A program made the translations under genes and the position numbers. From Bacillota bacterium (GTDB lineage: Bacteria; Bacillota_I; Bacilli_A; RFN20; CAG-288), in assembly GCA_023398335.1 (NCBI GenBank), contig JAEWSJ010000006.1, forward strand, positions 62,001-126,000: DNA of 64,000 bases, written 5' to 3'. The notes beneath the pieces are model-generated. The model was not told the origin of the DNA. It worked only from the letters and a program-made list of their open reading frames with translations, and made no database searches. Shown piece by piece: positions 8,650 to 18,430 of the stretch; position 1 is the stretch's first letter; every line of letters begins with the position of its first letter.

Positions 8650-8692
8650 AATGTTTTGATAAAAAACATAAGATATATATATTAAATACTTA

Positions 8693-8701
8693 TGTTATAA
8701 T
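8693..8701 (+). promoter_or_regulatory. Extended -10 promoter for ftsK
   Basis: TGTTATAAT (TG-n-TATAAT) lies 21 bases upstream of the ftsK ATG. A Shine-Dalgarno-like AGGTAA at 8712-8717 falls between them. Confidence 0.55.
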
Positions 8702-8722
8702 ATTTTAGATGTAGGTAATATA

Positions 8723-11356
8723 ATGAACAGTAATAAAGAAGAACAACTTGAACATAAAATCAATAAAAACAATACATCGATTTTTCTTTCAAAGAGGTGT
8801 GTAAATTTTTTATATGGAATCATTTTTGTTTTAATTGGAATTATTGGCTTTTTAAATAAATCAGTGGTTGGTGAAATAGTACTTTATGGTGTCTCTTATG
8901 TTTTTGGGAGCTTTGCTTATTTGTTTTTAGCGGTATTAGTTCTTTTAGGATTGTATTTAGTCTTTAAGGGCTACTGGCCAAAGTTTAGAATAAGCTTTAC
9001 AGGACTTGCAATAATATTCATTTTCCTTTTTGGCACATTAGCGTCAACTATGAGCGTAGAAGGTTTATCGTTTACTACTTATTTGTCTTCTTTCAATACG
9101 AAGTTTGGATTAATATCAAAGGGACTAATAATTAATTCAATTACTGATATACCTTCGTTGAATGGCGGTTTTATCGGATACTTTTTATCATCGTTATTCG
9201 TTTCCGGACTCGGAGTTATTGGAACGTATGTTTTTACTTATTTGTTCTTGATTTTTGGTTCGGCTTTATTGATTAGAAAACCATGTATATATTTCTATCA
9301 TTTTATTCAAAAGCAAAATGATAATGCTAAGATTAAGAAAGCACAAAGCAAAGCTAATACTACAGATAAAAAAGTTGAACCTATCGAAGTAAAGAAAGAG
9401 GATACTTCAACATATTCTCCAAATCCGTTTAAAGAAAAGAACACTATCTTTGTAGAGAAAAAAGAAGTCCCACTTTCAAATAAAGCAGATAATCAAGAAA
9501 ATGATGTCGAAGATGATGACGATGTCGAGGAATCGCCATTTAATAAAAATAGAAATTATGTTCCTCTTTCTCAAAGTGGGGTGAATTCACAATCAATTTC
9601 TCAACAAGCATCTTCGCCTTTTAAAAGTACTACTTCCGTTTTGCCATCTAAAGAAGAAGTACTTAGGGAATATAACACTCCTTCTTTTGAAGAGAGCAAA
9701 AAAGAAGTGATTGAAGAAGTAATTAATGAAGAACCACTGGTTCAAATGAAACGTACTTTTGAAGTTGATAAACCAGATTATCTTAAGGTTGAAGAAGAGG
9801 AAGAGGTGGAAACAGTAGTGGATGATATTGATCGTCACGTTCAAGAGAGAAAATCTCCGGTAAATTCCACTCCAACACCACATATATTTTCTTCAGGTAT
9901 TCAGTCTGTTGCTCAAACTAATAACAATTATGTTTTACCATCTATATCTTTATTAGTTAAAAGACAAGATTTCGGTAAATTTGAGCAAAATCAAAGAGAT
10001 GCTGAGAACAAAATTACTGTAATTAATAGTGTCTTTAAGAATTTTGATATTCGAGCTTCGGTTCAATCTTTTACTATTGGTCCTACAGTTACTAGATTTA
10101 ACATCGCTCGTGAACAAGGCGTAAAAGTTAATCAAATAGCTGGCTTAGCAGAGGAAATGCAGATTGCTTTAAAAGGCGATATGTCAGTGAGAATTGAACC
10201 AGTTGTTAGAGGGCAAGATACTTCTGGTGTTGAAGTTGCAAATGTAGCTCCAACCATGGTTTCTTTCTATGATTGTTACGCTCAATTATTAAAACACCCA
10301 GAGCAAAAATTATTGATTCCTCTTGGTGAAGATATCTCATCCGAAGTTATAACAACATCAATTGATTCTTTACCTCATATGTTGGTCTCAGGAACAACAG
10401 GTTCAGGTAAATCAGTCTTTATTCATTCGATATTGCTTACGCTTATTATGAGAAATTATCCAAATGAATTAAAATTAATCTTAATCGATCCAAAGAAAGT
10501 TGAGTTTATTAGATATACAAATATTCCACATCTTTATTGCCCTATTATTGATGATGCTTTACGCGCAGTTGCAACGCTAAAAAAACTTGTAGCTGAGATG
10601 GAAAGAAGATACTCATTATTATCATTATGTGGGGCTTCAAAACTTGAAGAATACAATGAGATGAGAAAGACTAGCCCTGATTTAGAAGAGCTACCAAATC
10701 TTATTTGCGTCATAGATGAATTTGCTGATTTGATGATGCAAGCTCCAAAAGATGTTGATATTCTTACTCAACGCTTAGCTCAAAAAGGACGTGCTTCAGG
10801 CATTTATTTAATCATCGCTACACAACGTCCAACAGTAAATTGTATTACTGGTACTATTAAAGCTAATATTCCTACTCGTATTGCCTTATCAGTATCTTCT
10901 TCGCTTGATTCTCGAACAATTCTTGATGAGAATGGTGCTGAATCATTAGTAGGTAGAGGAGATTTATTAGCTCGTGTTCCACAATATAAGCAACTGATCC
11001 GTTTACAATCTGCTTATGTTTCTAATGAAGAAATCACAGCGGTAGTAAATTATCTAAAAGCCCAAAGTAAACCATGCTTTAATCCTGAATTTTTGAACTT
11101 TGAAAAGACTGCACAAGATGCATTTTCTTCCGCTGATGATTCGTATCACGGAAACGGAGATGATGAATTGTTTGAAGATGTTAAAAGTTTTGTTATTCAA
11201 AATAGAGTGGCATCAACTTCTCAACTTCAAAAGGTCTTTAAAATAGGTTATGGAAGAGCGTCGGGAATTCTTGATGCTTTAGAAGATCAAGGCGTTATTA
11301 AAACTGTAGGCAATGGTAGGCGTGAAGTCGTTCAAATGGACGACGAAGAATTATAA
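8723..11356 (+). CDS. ftsK: DNA translocase FtsK/SpoIIIE
   Basis: This 877-residue membrane-anchored motor pumps chromosomal DNA through the division septum. Residues 20-195 hold four to five TM segments. A charged, Glu/Ser-rich linker runs to about 410. The motor then follows: Walker A GTTGSGKS near 557-564, Walker B Leu-Ile-Cys-Val-Ile-Asp-Glu-Phe-Ala-Asp near 659, and an Ala-Thr-Gln-Arg-Pro sensor segment. The C-terminal gamma winged helix (about 812-870) recognises orienting DNA sequences in the family. The gene heads a long unit with M16-like genes directly downstream, the order known from the Bacillus spoIIIE-ymf region. Confidence 0.97.
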   Translation: MNSNKEEQLEHKINKNNTSIFLSKRCVNFLYGIIFVLIGIIGFLNKSVVGEIVLYGVSYVFGSFAYLFLAVLVLLGLYLVFKGYWPKFRISFTGLAIIFIFLFGTLASTMSVEGLSFTTYLSSFNTKFGLISKGLIINSITDIPSLNGGFIGYFLSSLFVSGLGVIGTYVFTYLFLIFGSALLIRKPCIYFYHFIQKQNDNAKIKKAQSKANTTDKKVEPIEVKKEDTSTYSPNPFKEKNTIFVEKKEVPLSNKADNQENDVEDDDDVEESPFNKNRNYVPLSQSGVNSQSISQQASSPFKSTTSVLPSKEEVLREYNTPSFEESKKEVIEEVINEEPLVQMKRTFEVDKPDYLKVEEEEEVETVVDDIDRHVQERKSPVNSTPTPHIFSSGIQSVAQTNNNYVLPSISLLVKRQDFGKFEQNQRDAENKITVINSVFKNFDIRASVQSFTIGPTVTRFNIAREQGVKVNQIAGLAEEMQIALKGDMSVRIEPVVRGQDTSGVEVANVAPTMVSFYDCYAQLLKHPEQKLLIPLGEDISSEVITTSIDSLPHMLVSGTTGSGKSVFIHSILLTLIMRNYPNELKLILIDPKKVEFIRYTNIPHLYCPIIDDALRAVATLKKLVAEMERRYSLLSLCGASKLEEYNEMRKTSPDLEELPNLICVIDEFADLMMQAPKDVDILTQRLAQKGRASGIYLIIATQRPTVNCITGTIKANIPTRIALSVSSSLDSRTILDENGAESLVGRGDLLARVPQYKQLIRLQSAYVSNEEITAVVNYLKAQSKPCFNPEFLNFEKTAQDAFSSADDSYHGNGDDELFEDVKSFVIQNRVASTSQLQKVFKIGYGRASGILDALEDQGVIKTVGNGRREVVQMDDEEL

Positions 11357-11368
11357 GGAGAAAGAAAT

Positions 11369-12598
11369 ATGCGCGAAGTTAGATTTGAAAAATTAGATAA
11401 AACATCATTTCAGATGGTCCTTGAAAATGGATTAAAAGTTATTGTTGCTCCGATGACAAAGGCTAAAGAGGTTACTCTTGGTGTTAGTGTTGGCAAAGGT
11501 TTGTTTTTATCTGAAACAAGAATAGGCAATCAAGAAATATTTTTAGGAACTGCTAGTTACTTACAAGAAATTATTATGAAATATCATGCCAAAGAAGCAG
11601 ATGTGCTATTTTCTAATGAGGTAAAAAACACTTCTTCTATCAAAGAAAGTTATACCAACTATAGTTTTACTGTAGGTCATAAAAACTATCTTGATTATAT
11701 AACTCCATTGTTAACGTTAGTTGATAAATTTGTTGTTACAAATGATGAAGTTGAAAATTTTAAGAGTGATTATTTAGCTTATTCCGAAAAGGAAAACGCC
11801 GAGATTAATTATCAAGTTAGAAAAAATTTATATAATGATTCACCTTTAAAGAAAGATTTATTTGGTAATATTTCTTCAATCAAAAATATTCATTTGGTAA
11901 GTTTACGTAAATTTTTCAACGAATATTATGATCCAAGTTACCTTACTCTTGTTATCACTGGTAATGTTAAAGCGGAAGATATTGAAAAACAAGTTTTAAA
12001 TTACCTCTATACTCCTCATGTGAAACATGAAGAAATAAAAGTATCAAAGTATTTTGAAGATTATCTTTCCGTTCCTTGTGCTGAAGATAAATCGTCTTCA
12101 AAAGATTTAACTGTTGCGATTAAATTTAATAAGAGAGAAGATTTATTCAATGCAAACGGCGATAAAATATTCGCTTTGTATGAAACGTTACCTAATGTTT
12201 TGTTTTCAACTAATAATAAGAGTTTTGTAAAAAATGTTCCGTCAGTTGAAAAAATTGTTAAATCGGAATTTGTTGAGGGTGGAGAAGATGCATTTTTAAT
12301 GGTATCTTTTAAAACCAACGATAAAGAAGCGTCGAAGAATGAGATTGAAAAATATTTATCTCATCCATCAAAGATAATATCTTTTTTCAATATTAATGCG
12401 TTAAAAAGTGAAGTGCTACAAGCTAAGAAAGATCGTTATGTAAATAATCCATCCGATTATTTTAATGATATTGTTAAGTCATTAGCTAATGGTTATTTTA
12501 CTTTATCAATAGTTGAATCTATCAGAAGTTTTGGATTCTTTAAATTCAATTCTTTTGTTAAAACAGTTTGTTCATTTAAGAGAATATATATAGCGTAA
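11369..12598 (+). CDS. M16 (YmfH-like) peptidase homologue lacking the zinc motif
   Basis: This 409-residue protein aligns by eye with the YmfH/M16 fold. The N-terminal segment Val-Leu-Glu-Asn-Gly-Leu-Lys-Val-Ile-Val-Ala-Pro and the later Asn-Asp-Ser-Pro-Leu-Lys-Lys-Asp-Leu-Phe-Gly plus Phe-Asn-Glu-Tyr-Tyr-Asp-Pro-Ser-Tyr-Leu are typical. Where active members have His-x-x-Glu-His it reads Gly-Thr-Ala-Ser-Tyr-Leu-Gln-Glu-Ile, so both zinc histidines are missing and it should not be a metallopeptidase. It lies 12 bases after ftsK with a good AAGGAG site, in the position of ymfF/ymfH in Bacillus. A structural or chaperone role, perhaps in a heteromer with the next two proteins, is inference. Confidence 0.75.
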   Translation: MREVRFEKLDKTSFQMVLENGLKVIVAPMTKAKEVTLGVSVGKGLFLSETRIGNQEIFLGTASYLQEIIMKYHAKEADVLFSNEVKNTSSIKESYTNYSFTVGHKNYLDYITPLLTLVDKFVVTNDEVENFKSDYLAYSEKENAEINYQVRKNLYNDSPLKKDLFGNISSIKNIHLVSLRKFFNEYYDPSYLTLVITGNVKAEDIEKQVLNYLYTPHVKHEEIKVSKYFEDYLSVPCAEDKSSSKDLTVAIKFNKREDLFNANGDKIFALYETLPNVLFSTNNKSFVKNVPSVEKIVKSEFVEGGEDAFLMVSFKTNDKEASKNEIEKYLSHPSKIISFFNINALKSEVLQAKKDRYVNNPSDYFNDIVKSLANGYFTLSIVESIRSFGFFKFNSFVKTVCSFKRIYIA

Positions 12599-12603
12599 TT
12601 ATT

Positions 12604-13836
12604 ATGCGAGACATAAGGTTAAAGATTAAAGAGAAGGATAGTGATGAGAATTTCATTGTTATTCAAGATGAAAAATACGGTGAGAATGTTTTTTCAACAT
12701 ACTTTATTATTAATAAAGTAAAAGTTGATAAAGCTGCTTTGCTTGTTTTTGTTAATTTTCTTAATTCTTCAACTTTAGTATATAAAAATAAATGGGAAAA
12801 GGAAAAAATAGAGGCTAATTTCTTTTCTTCACATTTATCCTTTGAATTATCTGAATTTAGTCATGATTATATCTTAAAAGCTTGTGTTGTTTCTCCATTA
12901 AATATGGATCAAATAATGTTTAATCATATTAACGACAGAATACTTGGTTTCATGAATGAGGTTATGGTTAAAGTTCTGACGCGTAAAGAAAGAGATATCG
13001 AAAATGCCAAAAAAGAGATACTGCTTCAAAATATATTTCTGAATACCCAAGTCAATTATTTAAGAAAATTATTCTATTTGAATTTTGATTCAAAAAACGT
13101 ATCTTGTGCGTATTTAACTTGCCAAGGAACGGATTTTTCTCATATAAAAAATATTAGTTTTACTAATCTTTTAAATAAGATTAAGGAAAGCCAAAGAATT
13201 GTTATTTACATAGGAAACACTGAATTTTCAAGAATGCTTAAATTAAAAAGCATGATGAAGCCAACTGAAAAAATCTTTCCACTTCGAAAAAACGAATTAG
13301 AAATAAATACTATTCGTGAACTTGCAAAAATCAGTGATAAACTAGTGGGAATTACATATGTCTATAAGAAACCAGAGATTGATTCTGAAAAGAATTTTCT
13401 GCTTAGTTTATTAGCGAAAGATGTTTTGTTTAATACTCATAATGGAGTTATTTGTTCTTTGTTAAAGTCTATTGACGGGTTTAATTCATTATTGGGTTAT
13501 GATTACTCATACTTTGATAATTTTATTAAAGTATATATGTCTTTTGCGTATCTGAATAAAGAATCTCTTACTGAACTAGATGGTGTTATTAATAAGGTTA
13601 AAGAAGCAAATTTGTTGTTGAATTTTAATTCGTCTAAAGCAAGGCTAAATGATACTTTATTAGCTTCTTGCTATTCTTTATCTGCCCAAGCGGATTTCAT
13701 TGCTTTGTCACGTTTACTTGGACTTGATTATTCCTTTGATAAATTAGTTAATTTGTTGTCAAATATTGAATATGACGATTTTGTTTCGTATTTAAGTCGT
13801 ATTCATAAATGCGCATATATTGGAGCGAACGAATAA
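12604..13836 (+). CDS. Second M16-like protein without zinc ligands
   Basis: This 410-residue protein is recognisable as M16-like mainly from length, context and segments such as Arg-Asp-Ile-Glu-Asn-Ala-Lys-Lys-Glu-Ile (about residue 130-140) and a C-terminal half with alternating helices and strands. No His-x-x-Glu-His or inverted motif is present. It begins 5 bases after the preceding M16-like gene with only a weak ribosome site, so it probably depends on coupling. It resembles YmfF-type partners more than an active subunit. The family assignment is less certain than for its neighbours. Confidence 0.55.
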   Translation: MRDIRLKIKEKDSDENFIVIQDEKYGENVFSTYFIINKVKVDKAALLVFVNFLNSSTLVYKNKWEKEKIEANFFSSHLSFELSEFSHDYILKACVVSPLNMDQIMFNHINDRILGFMNEVMVKVLTRKERDIENAKKEILLQNIFLNTQVNYLRKLFYLNFDSKNVSCAYLTCQGTDFSHIKNISFTNLLNKIKESQRIVIYIGNTEFSRMLKLKSMMKPTEKIFPLRKNELEINTIRELAKISDKLVGITYVYKKPEIDSEKNFLLSLLAKDVLFNTHNGVICSLLKSIDGFNSLLGYDYSYFDNFIKVYMSFAYLNKESLTELDGVINKVKEANLLLNFNSSKARLNDTLLASCYSLSAQADFIALSRLLGLDYSFDKLVNLLSNIEYDDFVSYLSRIHKCAYIGANE

Positions 13837-13837
13837 T

Positions 13838-15064
13838 ATGAAAAATATCTTTAACAAATTAAGTGTTGATTCATTTACTCTAGATTCTGGTGTTAAAGTT
13901 TTTATGGTGAATTCTAAAACCTTTACATCTAATGTTGTATCTTTATATGTTAATTCAGGTAATGTAATAAAAAGTTCTAAAATTGATTCGGTTACGGTTA
14001 ATAAAGCTTTTCCATATGTTTTAAGTGAGGCTTTGAAGAATTCAAAATTCGGAGATTTAGATAATCTAACGTATTTACTTAATACGACATTTAATACGAA
14101 AATTACTCCTTCGTATTCCTTATATTCAATTTCTACTAAAAATAGTCTTGATGAAGCAATTAGATATTTGTCTTTTTATTCTGCTTCTTATGATTGCTCA
14201 AGTGATATGTTGGAGAATATAAAGAATAAACTTATAGTTAATTTAGCTTCACAAGACAAAATGCTTAATGAATTGTATTCGCAACTTGATGTATCCGCTA
14301 GGTTTACTAAAGAAGATGTTTTATCAATTAATCAAACTTCTATGCATAAGTATTATTCAAGATCTTTTAGTTCGAGTAACATTTGTCTCTTTGCAGTTGG
14401 ATGCTACGATAAAGATCAAATTAAAAATGTAATTAAAGCTTATCATTTTGGCTCATTGAGAAAAGAAGAAGAAACAGTGGATTCTTATCAAGAGAGTTAC
14501 GAAAAAGTTAACAAAATTATTATTGATAGAAACATTAAAGCAAGTTATTACCATATAAATTTTGGAGTTAAATTACCTAGCAGAGAAATGATGTTTAAAG
14601 ATTATGGCAATGAATTATTTGCTTTAAATAATTACGCGAAAAATTTGATGTTTGGAGAACTTTCTCCGCTTTATAAGAAACTTAATGAAAAGGTCTTTGT
14701 TTCGCAATATGTTTCAAATGTTGTTGAAGCGAACGAAGAAACATATATTAATGTTATGTTTTATGTCGATGATTATGAGACAGCAATTAAATTAATAAAT
14801 GACCGCTTGAGTCATAATTGTTCACTTAAGGATTATATGCTGTTTAGGTCGGTTAAAAGAAAACTAGCGTCTTCTTACTTTATGGAACGTTATGATGTGA
14901 GCAAATACCTTTCAACCTTAGTTGAATGTTATGCTAATAACATCGATATTGATGAATTTTATAAGAGTGTGGTTTTATTGAAGTTTGGCTCTTACAGAAA
15001 ATATTCAAAGATGATTAAAAATTGTTCTTCAGTAATTACTATCGATAAGGAATTAAATATATGA
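13838..15064 (+). CDS. Third M16-like protein without zinc ligands
   Basis: This 408-residue protein opens with a typical M16 strand (Phe-Thr-Leu-Asp-Ser-Gly-Val-Lys-Val-Phe-Met-Val). Later it contains Leu-Met-Phe-Gly-Glu-Leu-Ser-Pro-Leu-Tyr-Lys-Lys-Leu-Asn-Glu-Lys, the M16 C-terminal-domain signature region. It has no His-x-x-Glu-His. The start is placed at 13838, just after the preceding stop and with GGAG upstream, not at the in-frame ATG at 13820, which lacks a ribosome site. Its stop overlaps the acpS start (ATGA). Function unknown; presumably it acts with the two preceding proteins. Confidence 0.65.
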   Translation: MKNIFNKLSVDSFTLDSGVKVFMVNSKTFTSNVVSLYVNSGNVIKSSKIDSVTVNKAFPYVLSEALKNSKFGDLDNLTYLLNTTFNTKITPSYSLYSISTKNSLDEAIRYLSFYSASYDCSSDMLENIKNKLIVNLASQDKMLNELYSQLDVSARFTKEDVLSINQTSMHKYYSRSFSSSNICLFAVGCYDKDQIKNVIKAYHFGSLRKEEETVDSYQESYEKVNKIIIDRNIKASYYHINFGVKLPSREMMFKDYGNELFALNNYAKNLMFGELSPLYKKLNEKVFVSQYVSNVVEANEETYINVMFYVDDYETAIKLINDRLSHNCSLKDYMLFRSVKRKLASSYFMERYDVSKYLSTLVECYANNIDIDEFYKSVVLLKFGSYRKYSKMIKNCSSVITIDKELNI

Positions 15065-15393
15065 TCGGTGTTGATATAGTTTTAATCTCGAGATTTCAGG
15101 AATCGTATTTAGATATTGCTTCGCGTTTTCTTTCGGATAGTGAAAGAGAAGAAATGAAGAGTTATGAAGCGTGTAGACAAGTGACGTATGTTGCCTCTCG
15201 GTTTGCCGGGAAAGAAGCGTATATAAAAGCTTCCTCTAGCAAAAAAGCTAAACTAAGTGATATAGAAATACTAAATTCTATTGACGGAAAGCCACATTTG
15301 TATTATAAAAAAAAGGAATGTGGTGAAATATCCTTATCACATGATGAGTATTGCGTCGCATTTGTATTATTAAATAAGAAAGAAGATAACTAA
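15061..15393 (+). CDS. acpS: Holo-[acyl-carrier-protein] synthase
   Basis: This 110-residue enzyme transfers 4'-phosphopantetheine from CoA to a serine of acyl carrier protein, activating fatty-acid synthesis in the cytosol. It has the AcpS hallmarks: the N-terminal Gly-Val-Asp-Ile-Val with the magnesium-binding Asp, and the Arg-Phe-Ala-Gly-Lys-Glu-Ala segment (about residues 46-52) with the catalytic Glu. Length fits the short trimeric AcpS family. It overlaps the preceding M16-like gene by 4 bases and is followed after 1 base by the pullulanase gene. Confidence 0.93.
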   Translation: MIGVDIVLISRFQESYLDIASRFLSDSEREEMKSYEACRQVTYVASRFAGKEAYIKASSSKKAKLSDIEILNSIDGKPHLYYKKKECGEISLSHDEYCVAFVLLNKKEDN

Positions 15394-15394
15394 T

Positions 15395-17518
15395 ATGGCT
15401 TACCAAAATAACTTTGACGCATTTTTAAGAGAGAATGGAATAATTGAAGTTTCTATCAATAAGAAACTCAATGCCCACGACATCCAAAATGTTCGTCTAT
15501 ATGAAAACAAAAAATTCATCAAGAAATTAGAGCGCGTATCTAAAACTGAATCTAAATCGACTTTTATTTACTCATTTAAGTTGGATTACGTTATTGTTCC
15601 AGGACGATTATATGAACTTGCAAATGAACATAACGAGTTTTCGCCTTTAAATATTTCTTCGATTGTTTTCGATGAAGAATTTGAAAGGAAATATCGTTAT
15701 GAAGGAGAATTAGGTGCGATATATTCTAAAGAACGAACAATATTTAGAGTGTTTTCTCCTTTAGCTTCTTCCGGCGTTGTTAAAGTTTTTAAAAGAAGTG
15801 AAGATGAAGCAGAATATTTTACTTTCAGAAGAATTGAAGGTGGGGTGTTAGAAGCTGTCGCTGAAGGAGATTACGATGGTGCAGGGTATTTATTTATCGT
15901 TAAGATAAATGGCTATATTGTTTCGGTTGTAGATCCTTACGCTAAAAGTTTAGGCTCAAATTCGCGTTGCGGATTTGTCATTAATGAAGAGAGTGTTAAA
16001 GACATCGATTTAAATTACGATAAATTACCAGTGTTAAAGTCATGGAATGACGCCTCCATATATGAACTTGATGTTCGTGATATGACTTCTTTAACAAATA
16101 TTGAAGGCAAAGGAACATATAGCGCTTTGTGTCTCGAAGGTCAAAAAGATCAATGTTGTAATCCAATTGGTTTCGATTATATTACTTCGTTAAATTTTAC
16201 TCATATTCAACTTCTTCCTGTATATGATTTTCAAACGATTGATGATGATAATCCTTCTTCAATGTATAACTGGGGATATGATCCGTTGTTTTACTTTGCT
16301 CCTGAAGGTAGTTATTCTTCTTCTCCTTCCTCTGCATATGCTAGAGTAAGAGAACTAAGAAAAGTTGTTTCCTCATTCCATAAGAAAGGAATGAGAGTGA
16401 ATATGGATGTTGTTTTTAACCATACATTTTCACCTATGTCTAATTCTTTTGAAGCTTTATGTCCAAATTACTATTATCGCTTTAATAATGATAAAACAAT
16501 GTCAAATGGCTCTATGTGCGGAAATGATTTAGAAACACGTAATTTTATGGTTAGAAAGTTAATCATTGATGCGTTGGTATATTTTGTAAAAATGTATGGC
16601 ATGGATGGATTTAGATTTGATTTAATGGGAATAATTGATAAAGTCACCTTGAAAAAAGCTTGGATGATACTTAAATCAATTAAGCCTGATATTATGTTTT
16701 ACGGCGAGGGTTGGGATATGCCGACCGCTCTTGAATCTCATGAAAAATCTTCGATGAATAACGCCTTTGATTTGGAAAATATCGGATTCTTCAATGATAG
16801 ATTTAGAGATACCGCTAGAGGAAAAAGCAACGATATAAAAGGCTATCTTAATGGTGATTTAAATTATAGAGATGGCTTTAAGCATGTCTTCCTAGGCTCG
16901 ACTATATCAATTGCATATCCACCTTTATTTGCTCATCCTCATCAATCGATAAACTACGTTGAATGCCATGATAATTCCACCTTATTTGATAAGATGGTTT
17001 GCTCAAATGGGCATGAAGATGAAGTGACAAGATTAAAACGTGTTAAATTATTTAATGCGGCGATAATTCTTTCTTATGGTATTCCGTTTATTCATGCCGG
17101 ACAAGAAGTCGGGTTATCAAAAAACGGTGTCGAGAATTCATATAATTCGGGAGACTCGATTAACGGGTTTAAATATGATGTAGCTTATTCAAGAAAGAAC
17201 ATGATTTCATTTATTAATGATGCGATAAAATTAAAACGCTATTCTCGTTTGTTTTCATTGGATAATAAAAATGAAATTGAGAAAGTGTTAGATTTTGAAG
17301 ATTTACCAAATGGAGCGTTAGCAGTTCATTACTTTGATGCTGAAAGTGAAAGAAAGATTGTAGCGATTATCAATCCTTCAAATATTACTGTTAAATATCA
17401 ATTTGATAAATATTACAAGATAATTTTCAATGAAGCTGGGTGGATAAATGAAGAGAATTATTCACAATTAGTCCTTGTAAATGGTATAACATTATTAGTA
17501 GCTGTATCGACGAAATAG
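15395..17518 (+). CDS. pulA: Type I pullulanase (glycogen/starch debranching)
   Basis: This 707-residue GH13 enzyme hydrolyses alpha-1,6 branches in glycogen or pullulan. There is no signal peptide, so it should act on intracellular glycogen. An N-terminal beta-rich region (about 1-110) and a CBM48-like domain (about 110-200) precede the catalytic barrel. The type I signature Tyr-Asn-Trp-Gly-Tyr-Asp-Pro is near 290. Catalytic regions are Asp-Val-Val-Phe-Asn-His (about 340), the nucleophile in Asp-Gly-Phe-Arg-Phe-Asp (about 405), the acid in Gly-Glu-Gly-Trp-Asp (about 438) and Glu-Cys-His-Asp-Asn (about 524). It complements glgC-glgD-glgA about 11 kb downstream. Confidence 0.95.
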   Translation: MAYQNNFDAFLRENGIIEVSINKKLNAHDIQNVRLYENKKFIKKLERVSKTESKSTFIYSFKLDYVIVPGRLYELANEHNEFSPLNISSIVFDEEFERKYRYEGELGAIYSKERTIFRVFSPLASSGVVKVFKRSEDEAEYFTFRRIEGGVLEAVAEGDYDGAGYLFIVKINGYIVSVVDPYAKSLGSNSRCGFVINEESVKDIDLNYDKLPVLKSWNDASIYELDVRDMTSLTNIEGKGTYSALCLEGQKDQCCNPIGFDYITSLNFTHIQLLPVYDFQTIDDDNPSSMYNWGYDPLFYFAPEGSYSSSPSSAYARVRELRKVVSSFHKKGMRVNMDVVFNHTFSPMSNSFEALCPNYYYRFNNDKTMSNGSMCGNDLETRNFMVRKLIIDALVYFVKMYGMDGFRFDLMGIIDKVTLKKAWMILKSIKPDIMFYGEGWDMPTALESHEKSSMNNAFDLENIGFFNDRFRDTARGKSNDIKGYLNGDLNYRDGFKHVFLGSTISIAYPPLFAHPHQSINYVECHDNSTLFDKMVCSNGHEDEVTRLKRVKLFNAAIILSYGIPFIHAGQEVGLSKNGVENSYNSGDSINGFKYDVAYSRKNMISFINDAIKLKRYSRLFSLDNKNEIEKVLDFEDLPNGALAVHYFDAESERKIVAIINPSNITVKYQFDKYYKIIFNEAGWINEENYSQLVLVNGITLLVAVSTK

Positions 17519-17536
17519 ATTTTTGGAGGAATAAAC

Positions 17537-18331
17537 ATGTTTAAATATGTTGGTTTTGTTTTACGAGCGGGGCCGAGAATCCTATTTTCTTATCCATGGA
17601 TTAGAAAATATTCAAATTACCCGGAGAAGTATGATGCTTTTATTCGTTACTCCAAAGTTCATAAATTAGATGCAATTACTGTTCATAATTTAAAAACTGA
17701 ATATTACATATCTGGTGAAGAAGGTCTTCCGAAAGATAAAGCAGTAGTATTTATGCCAAATCATCAATCTAATATGGATCCTTTATCATTGATTGCTATT
17801 TATGATAAACCTTTAACTTTTATCGCTAAAAAAGAAATAGTAAAATTTCCTTTTGTCGGAAGAGTAGTTAAATCTATCGATGGTATCTTTATTAATCGAC
17901 GTAATTTAAGGCAAGAAATTATGGTGGTCAAACAAGCCACTCAACTTCTTATTGATCGGCCATATCAAAACTTTGTTATTTTCCCAGAAGGAACAAGATC
18001 AAAATCACTGAAGCACGATTTAGGTGAGTTTAAACCTGGCTCTTTTAAAGTTGCATATAATTCCCATCGACCGATAGTGCCAGTAGCAATATATGGAACA
18101 TTTAGAGTATTGGATAAAAAAGCAGATATGAAGAGGTTCCCAATACAAGTCAAGTTTTTAAATCCAATTTACTATGAAGAATATTCAAAATATAATACGA
18201 TTGAATTATCTAAAATTGTTGAAGATATCGTAAAAAAAGAAGTCGATATTTTGCGTAAGAAAGATGAAGAATTAGTTGCTAAGCACAAATATAAAAACTA
18301 CAAAAAATCACTGGATATTCCAGGCGTATAA
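17537..18331 (+). CDS. plsC: 1-acyl-sn-glycerol-3-phosphate acyltransferase
   Basis: This 264-residue membrane-associated enzyme adds the second acyl chain to lysophosphatidic acid, forming phosphatidic acid. The acyltransferase motifs are clear: Asn-His-Gln-Ser-Asn-Met-Asp (HX4D, about residue 75-81), Gly-Ile-Phe-Ile-Asn-Arg-Arg (about 116) and Phe-Pro-Glu-Gly-Thr-Arg-Ser (about 149), with a Val-Pro-Val-Ala-Ile-Tyr-Gly strand later. A GGAGG Shine-Dalgarno precedes the ATG. It is the last gene of the ftsK-to-plsC run and is followed by a strong terminator. Confidence 0.93.
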   Translation: MFKYVGFVLRAGPRILFSYPWIRKYSNYPEKYDAFIRYSKVHKLDAITVHNLKTEYYISGEEGLPKDKAVVFMPNHQSNMDPLSLIAIYDKPLTFIAKKEIVKFPFVGRVVKSIDGIFINRRNLRQEIMVVKQATQLLIDRPYQNFVIFPEGTRSKSLKHDLGEFKPGSFKVAYNSHRPIVPVAIYGTFRVLDKKADMKRFPIQVKFLNPIYYEEYSKYNTIELSKIVEDIVKKEVDILRKKDEELVAKHKYKNYKKSLDIPGV

Positions 18332-18358
18332 GATGGGTGTTCCCATCTTATTTTTTTT
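18330..18358 (+). terminator. Rho-independent terminator after plsC
   Basis: AAGATGGG, a four-base loop and CCCATCTT, followed by A and eight T. The stem begins at the plsC stop codon. Confidence 0.9.
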
Positions 18359-18368
18359 GCCTAAATAA

Positions 18369-18397
18369 TTGAAAATATACAGCGGAAAATATATAAT
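18369..18397 (+). promoter_or_regulatory. Sigma-A-type promoter of the jetABC operon
   Basis: TTGAAA (18369-18374), a 17-base spacer and TATAAT (18392-18397) lie 33 bases before the TTG start of jetA. Confidence 0.75.
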
Positions 18398-18430
18398 TAA
18401 GTAGTCAGTAAATTAGAGAGGAACATAATT

